From positions 1 to 18,531 of the forward strand of contig JAEZXX010000126.1 of the NCBI GenBank assembly GCA_023419535.1: a stretch of 18,531 bases of DNA, read 5' to 3'. The translations under genes and the position numbers were made by a program. Below the pieces are notes generated by a model that saw only the letters and a program-made list of their open reading frames with translations, was not told the origin of the DNA and did not search any database. The DNA is from Pseudomonadota bacterium (GTDB taxonomy: Bacteria; Pseudomonadota; Alphaproteobacteria; Rhizobiales; Rhizobiaceae). Below, piece after piece: positions 15,656 through 18,531 of the stretch (position 1 is its first letter; every line of letters starts with the position of its first letter).

Positions 15656-17305
15656 TCACATCGTCTGGTAGACCGGCCCTTCGCCGCCCTGGGGCGTGAC
15701 CCAGGTGATGTTGCCGTTCGGGTCCTTGATGTCGCACGTCTTGCAGTGGACGCAGTTCTGCGCGTTGATCTGGTAGCGCGGCTCCCCCTCGCCCTCCAAC
15801 CACTCGTAGACGCCGGCCGGGCAGTAGCGCTGGCTCAAGCCCGCGAAGACGTCGTGCTCGGAGCGCTTCTGCAGCTCCATGTCCTTCACCTGGAGGTGGA
15901 TCGGCTGGTCCTCCTCGTGATTGGTGTTGGACAGGAACACAGAGGCGGTCTTGTCGAAGGTCAGCACGCCGTCGGGCTTCGGATAGTCGATCGGCGAGTG
16001 CTTTTCGGCCGGCTCGGTGGACTCGGCGTCCGACTTGCCGTGGCCCATCGTGCCGAAGGGCGACCAGCCGGTCAGCTGGTTCAGCCACATGTCGATGCCG
16101 CCGAGGGCGACGCCGAGGACCGTGCCGAACTTCGACCAGAGCGGCTTGACGTTGCGCACGCGGAAGAGGTCGCGCCCGATCGGCGAGGCCCGCCAGCCCG
16201 CCTCGTAGGCGTCGAGCGTGTCGTGCGCGCGGCCGGCCTTCAGCGCCTCGGCCGCCGCCTCCGCCGCCTGCATGCCGGACGAGATGGCGTTGTGGACGCC
16301 CTTGATGCGCGGGACGTTCACGAGACCGGCCGAGCAGCCGATCAGCGCGCCGCCTGGGAAGGCGAGCCGCGGCACCGACTGGTAGCCGCCCTCGGTGATG
16401 GCGCGCGCGCCGTAGGCGATGCGCTTGCCGCCCTCCAGGAGCTCGGCGACGTCCGGGTGGGTCTTGAAGCGCTGGAACTCGCCGAAGGGCGAGAGATACG
16501 GGTTCTTGTAGTTCAGGTGGACGACGAAGCCGACGTAAACCTGGTTGTCCGGCAGATGGTAGACGAAGGAGCCGCCGCCGGTCTTCATGTCGAGCGGCCA
16601 GCCGAAGGAGTGGGTGATCAGGCCCGGCTGGTGCTTCTCGGGAGAGACCTCCCACAGCTCCTTGATGCCGAGGCCGAACTTCGGATGGTCGCGACCCTCC
16701 GACAGGCCGAATTTCTGGGTGACCTGCTTGGCGAGCGAGCCGCGCACGCCCTCGCCGATGAAGGTGTACTTGCCGCGCAGCTCCATTCCCTGCGCGTAGT
16801 TCGCCGTCGGCTCGCCGTTCCGGCCGATGCCCATGTCGCCCGTCGCGACGCCGATCAGATTTCCGGCCTCGTCATAGAGGAGTTCCTGCGCGGCGAAGCC
16901 CGGATAGATCTCGACGCCCAAGCCTTCCGCCTTCTCCGCCAGCCATTTGGTGACGAGGCCGAGCGAGACGACGAAATTGCCGTGATTGTCCATCAGCTTC
17001 GGCATCAGGACGTTCGGCAGGCGGATCTGCCCCTGCGGGCCGTAGAGATAGAAGCGGTCCGCCGTCACGGGCTGCCGGATCGGCGTCTCCTCCGAGCGCC
17101 ACTCGGGAAGCAGCCTGTCGAGCGAGGAGGGGTCGAGGACGCAGCCCGACAGGATATGGGCGCCGACCTCGGCGCCCTTCTCCAGGACCACGACGGAGAG
17201 GTCGGCGTCCAGCTGCTTCAGCCGGATCGCCGCCGCGAGACCGGCTGGGCCCGCTCCGACGATCACGACGTCGAACTCCATGCTCTCGCGCGCCGTCTCG
17301 CTCAT
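15656..17305 (-). CDS. Electron transfer flavoprotein-ubiquinone oxidoreductase (ETF-QO)
   Basis: A 549-residue membrane-associated flavoprotein, the normal length for bacterial ETF-QO. It passes electrons from reduced ETF, filled by acyl-CoA and other dehydrogenases, to ubiquinone. The FAD Rossmann motif is at 13-22 (VVIVGAGPAG), with AHILSGCVLDP near 48-58 and the family blocks EGVRGSLAKQV and GGYQSVPRLAFPGG. The 4Fe-4S ligands are C495 (RYCPAG), C518, C521 and C524 (NCVHCKTC), with the spacing expected from the human enzyme. ATG 17305 has AAGGAG eight bases upstream and a good promoter at 17343-17371. The stop touches the intergenic repeat. Symbols differ between genomes (etf-QO, etfD, fixC-like), so none is assigned. 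Confidence 0.97.
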   Translation of the reverse strand: MSETARESMEFDVVIVGAGPAGLAAAIRLKQLDADLSVVVLEKGAEVGAHILSGCVLDPSSLDRLLPEWRSEETPIRQPVTADRFYLYGPQGQIRLPNVLMPKLMDNHGNFVVSLGLVTKWLAEKAEGLGVEIYPGFAAQELLYDEAGNLIGVATGDMGIGRNGEPTANYAQGMELRGKYTFIGEGVRGSLAKQVTQKFGLSEGRDHPKFGLGIKELWEVSPEKHQPGLITHSFGWPLDMKTGGGSFVYHLPDNQVYVGFVVHLNYKNPYLSPFGEFQRFKTHPDVAELLEGGKRIAYGARAITEGGYQSVPRLAFPGGALIGCSAGLVNVPRIKGVHNAISSGMQAAEAAAEALKAGRAHDTLDAYEAGWRASPIGRDLFRVRNVKPLWSKFGTVLGVALGGIDMWLNQLTGWSPFGTMGHGKSDAESTEPAEKHSPIDYPKPDGVLTFDKTASVFLSNTNHEEDQPIHLQVKDMELQKRSEHDVFAGLSQRYCPAGVYEWLEGEGEPRYQINAQNCVHCKTCDIKDPNGNITWVTPQGGEGPVYQTM

Positions 17306-17342
17306 GCTCTTGGCTCCTTCCCCGGCCTCGTTCGCCGAGCCT

Positions 17343-17371
17343 CTTTAGATGCGTTCCACCCTGCCGTGCAA
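17343..17371 (-). promoter_or_regulatory. Predicted promoter of the ETF-QO gene
   Basis: Minus strand: TTGCAC (17371-17366), 17-bp spacer, CTAAAG (17348-17343), about 38 bp before the start codon. The spacing is ideal and each hexamer is close to the alphaproteobacterial consensus. It lies in the 107-bp gap after the EamA gene, so ETF-QO need not depend on read-through from it. Confidence 0.5.
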
Positions 17372-17412
17372 ACGCTCGATATAGGCGGTGCGGTGCCTGC
17401 GGCGAACGGCCC

Positions 17413-18297
17413 TCACGCCACCGGCAGGCGCCTGGGACGCCAGAGCAGGCCGACGGCCAGACCCGAGATGACGAGGAAGGCCGCCAGAAGCTTCCAGCTC
17501 TCCAGCGGCTCGCCGAGGAACAGGAAGGACGCGCCCATGCCGAAGACGGGAACGAGCAGAGCCATGGGCGTGATCGTCGCCGCGGGATAGCGCGACAGGA
17601 GGAACGACCACGCGCCGTAGCCCAGGATCGCGTTGCCGAGCGACTGCCAGAGGACGCTGGCCCAGGTGACCGGGCCGGCCGCGGCGAGCCCGGTCAGGAT
17701 CGCCTCCGGGCCCTCGAAGAGGAGCGAGAGGGCGAGGAGCGGCGGCACGGCGAAGGCGCTCGACCAGATCACGTAGGCGAGGACGTCGTCGGCGCCGCTG
17801 CGCTTGGAGACGATGTTGCCGCAGGCCCACGAGAAGCCGGCGCACAGGACGAGGACGAGGCCGAGCCCGGTGGCGCTGCCGCCGGTGTTGGCCGCGATGA
17901 CGGCGATGCCGGCGATCCCGAGCGCCAGCGAGACGAGGTGCCGGACCCGCACCGGCTCGCCCTGCAGCACCAGGGCGAGGCCGATGGTGAACAGCACCTG
18001 GCTCTGGACGACCAGCGAGGCGAGGCCGGGCGAGATCCAGCCGTTCATGGCGATGAAGAGCACGCCGAACTGCCCGACGCCGATGAACAGGCCGAAGGCG
18101 GCGAGATTGGACAGCGCGACGCGCGGGCGCCGGACGAACAGCATGGCCGGGAAGAAGGCGAAGAGGAAGCGCAGCGCCGCGAAGAGCAGCGGCGGCAGGT
18201 CGTCGAGCCCGATGCGGATGACGACGAAGTTCGTGCCCCAGATGCCGACGACGAGGAGCGCCAGGAGGAAATGCTTCAGGGAGAGGGACTGGTCCAT
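17413..18297 (-). CDS. EamA/DMT-family ten-TM exporter
   Basis: A 294-residue protein with two EamA repeats of about 140 residues each and ten predicted membrane segments. The first repeat opens LLALLVVGIWGTNFVVIRIGL (two adjoining stretches, about residues 12-31), the typical WGxNFVxI entry motif. The second has AGFSWACGNIVSKR near 153-166 and closes with MALLVPVFGMGASFLFLGEPLE, the standard last-but-one helix pattern. Such drug/metabolite transporters export amino acids, metabolites or drugs by proton exchange; the YdcZ/EamA/RhtA groups cannot be told apart here. The ATG has GGGAG about twelve bases upstream, a rather long distance. It diverges from the gene at 18395 across 97 bp. Confidence 0.93.
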   Translation of the reverse strand: MDQSLSLKHFLLALLVVGIWGTNFVVIRIGLDDLPPLLFAALRFLFAFFPAMLFVRRPRVALSNLAAFGLFIGVGQFGVLFIAMNGWISPGLASLVVQSQVLFTIGLALVLQGEPVRVRHLVSLALGIAGIAVIAANTGGSATGLGLVLVLCAGFSWACGNIVSKRSGADDVLAYVIWSSAFAVPPLLALSLLFEGPEAILTGLAAAGPVTWASVLWQSLGNAILGYGAWSFLLSRYPAATITPMALLVPVFGMGASFLFLGEPLESWKLLAAFLVISGLAVGLLWRPRRLPVA

Positions 18298-18394
18298 CGC
18301 GAAATGTCGCTCCCTGCCGCGCGGCCCGTCCGGGGCGACTCGCCGTTCATGCCGATTGTCGCATGTCCGGCCCGGCTCTGGTATCAGACGGGCG

Positions 18395-18531
18395 ATGGAA
18401 GAGCCTCTGCCCGACGCCGCGCGGACCGCGCCCGCGCTCGCCGCGCTCCTCGCCTGGCTGGGCGAGGCGGGCGTCGGCGACCTCGTGCAGGAGGCGCCGC
18501 GCGACCGCTTCGCGGAGACGGAGGCCGAGGC
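18395..18531 (+). CDS. Probable family-4 uracil-DNA glycosylase, N-terminus only
   Basis: Only 45 codons are in the window. The frame from ATG 18395 is open to the edge and reads MEEPLPDAARTAPALAALLA, then WLGEAGVGDLVQEAPRDRFA. The pattern LxAxLxWxxEAGVxxxxxxxPxDRF is found at the N-terminus of alphaproteobacterial family-4 uracil-DNA glycosylases, and a divergent pairing with ETF-QO-region genes is usual in Rhizobiales. No catalytic or iron-sulfur residues are inside the window, so this is a judgement from the N-terminus and context. The ribosome site (ACGGGCG) is weak. Confidence 0.6.
   Translation, partial: MEEPLPDAARTAPALAALLAWLGEAGVGDLVQEAPRDRFAETEAE

Noticed and set aside
15410..17590. 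A 726-codon plus-strand open frame opposite ETF-QO
   Set aside because: It mirrors a gene with clear FAD and 4Fe-4S motifs. Its translation is rich in Arg, Ala, Val and His-Asp runs with no recognisable domain, which is usual for antisense frames in GC-rich DNA.
18356..18387. TTGTCG and TATCAG as promoter of the right-edge gene
   Set aside because: The spacing is 20 bp and the -10 would lie only 7 bp before the start codon, implying a leaderless message without other support.

Overview
The window is GC-rich DNA from an alphaproteobacterium, most likely of the order Rhizobiales/Hyphomicrobiales. The genus cannot be fixed; Aurantimonadaceae-type genomes would fit. The grounds are overall codon use, a typical alphaproteobacterial gene set (ETF-ubiquinone oxidoreductase diverging from a probable uracil-DNA glycosylase, AMP nucleosidase, YfcG-type and other GSTs), and an intergenic mosaic repeat built from the CCTTCTCCCG and CCCTCTCCCC palindromes common in Rhizobiales. 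No tRNA, rRNA, CRISPR array, phage gene or transposase was seen.

Region 1 (1-5564, all minus strand) is the most interesting part. It is one tight transcription unit, in order: a HAD phosphatase-UbiA prenyltransferase fusion, a DprE1-like FAD oxidase, an ArnE-like small transporter, an extended SDR/NAD-dependent epimerase, and a class III aminotransferase cut by the window edge. The first two match the mycobacterial pathway that makes decaprenyl-phospho-arabinose (Rv3806c and DprE1). The small transporter resembles half of the ArnE/ArnF polyprenyl-phospho-aminoarabinose flippase. I infer a lipid-carrier-linked pentose pathway, possibly ending in an amino or otherwise modified sugar. No classical DprE2 reductase is visible, so the epimerase may fill that step or the reductase may be elsewhere.

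Region 2 (5780-7416, plus strand) is a two-gene unit: a gamma-class carbonic anhydrase-like hexapeptide protein and a HisC-like aminotransferase. The divergent spacer before it holds a CtrA-box-like site.

Region 3 (7626-8857, plus strand) is a tandem run of three diverged paralogues of a small secreted DUF2147-type protein. Each has a signal peptide and the same four cysteines, and hairpins lie between the copies. A strong hairpin at 8874-8899 separates it from a convergent yfcG-type GST.

Region 4 (9811-12578, plus strand) has a tiny predicted secreted protein, AMP nucleosidase (amn) and a membrane-anchored endonuclease/exonuclease/phosphatase-fold protein. The last gene abuts a convergent GST with no bases between the stop codons.

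Region 5 (12579-18297, minus strand) holds that GST, a large secreted calcineurin-like phosphoesterase, a 442-bp gene-free stretch with the repeat, ETF-ubiquinone oxidoreductase with a good promoter, and a ten-TM EamA transporter. The right edge (from 18395, plus strand) starts a truncated gene that looks like a family-4 uracil-DNA glycosylase.
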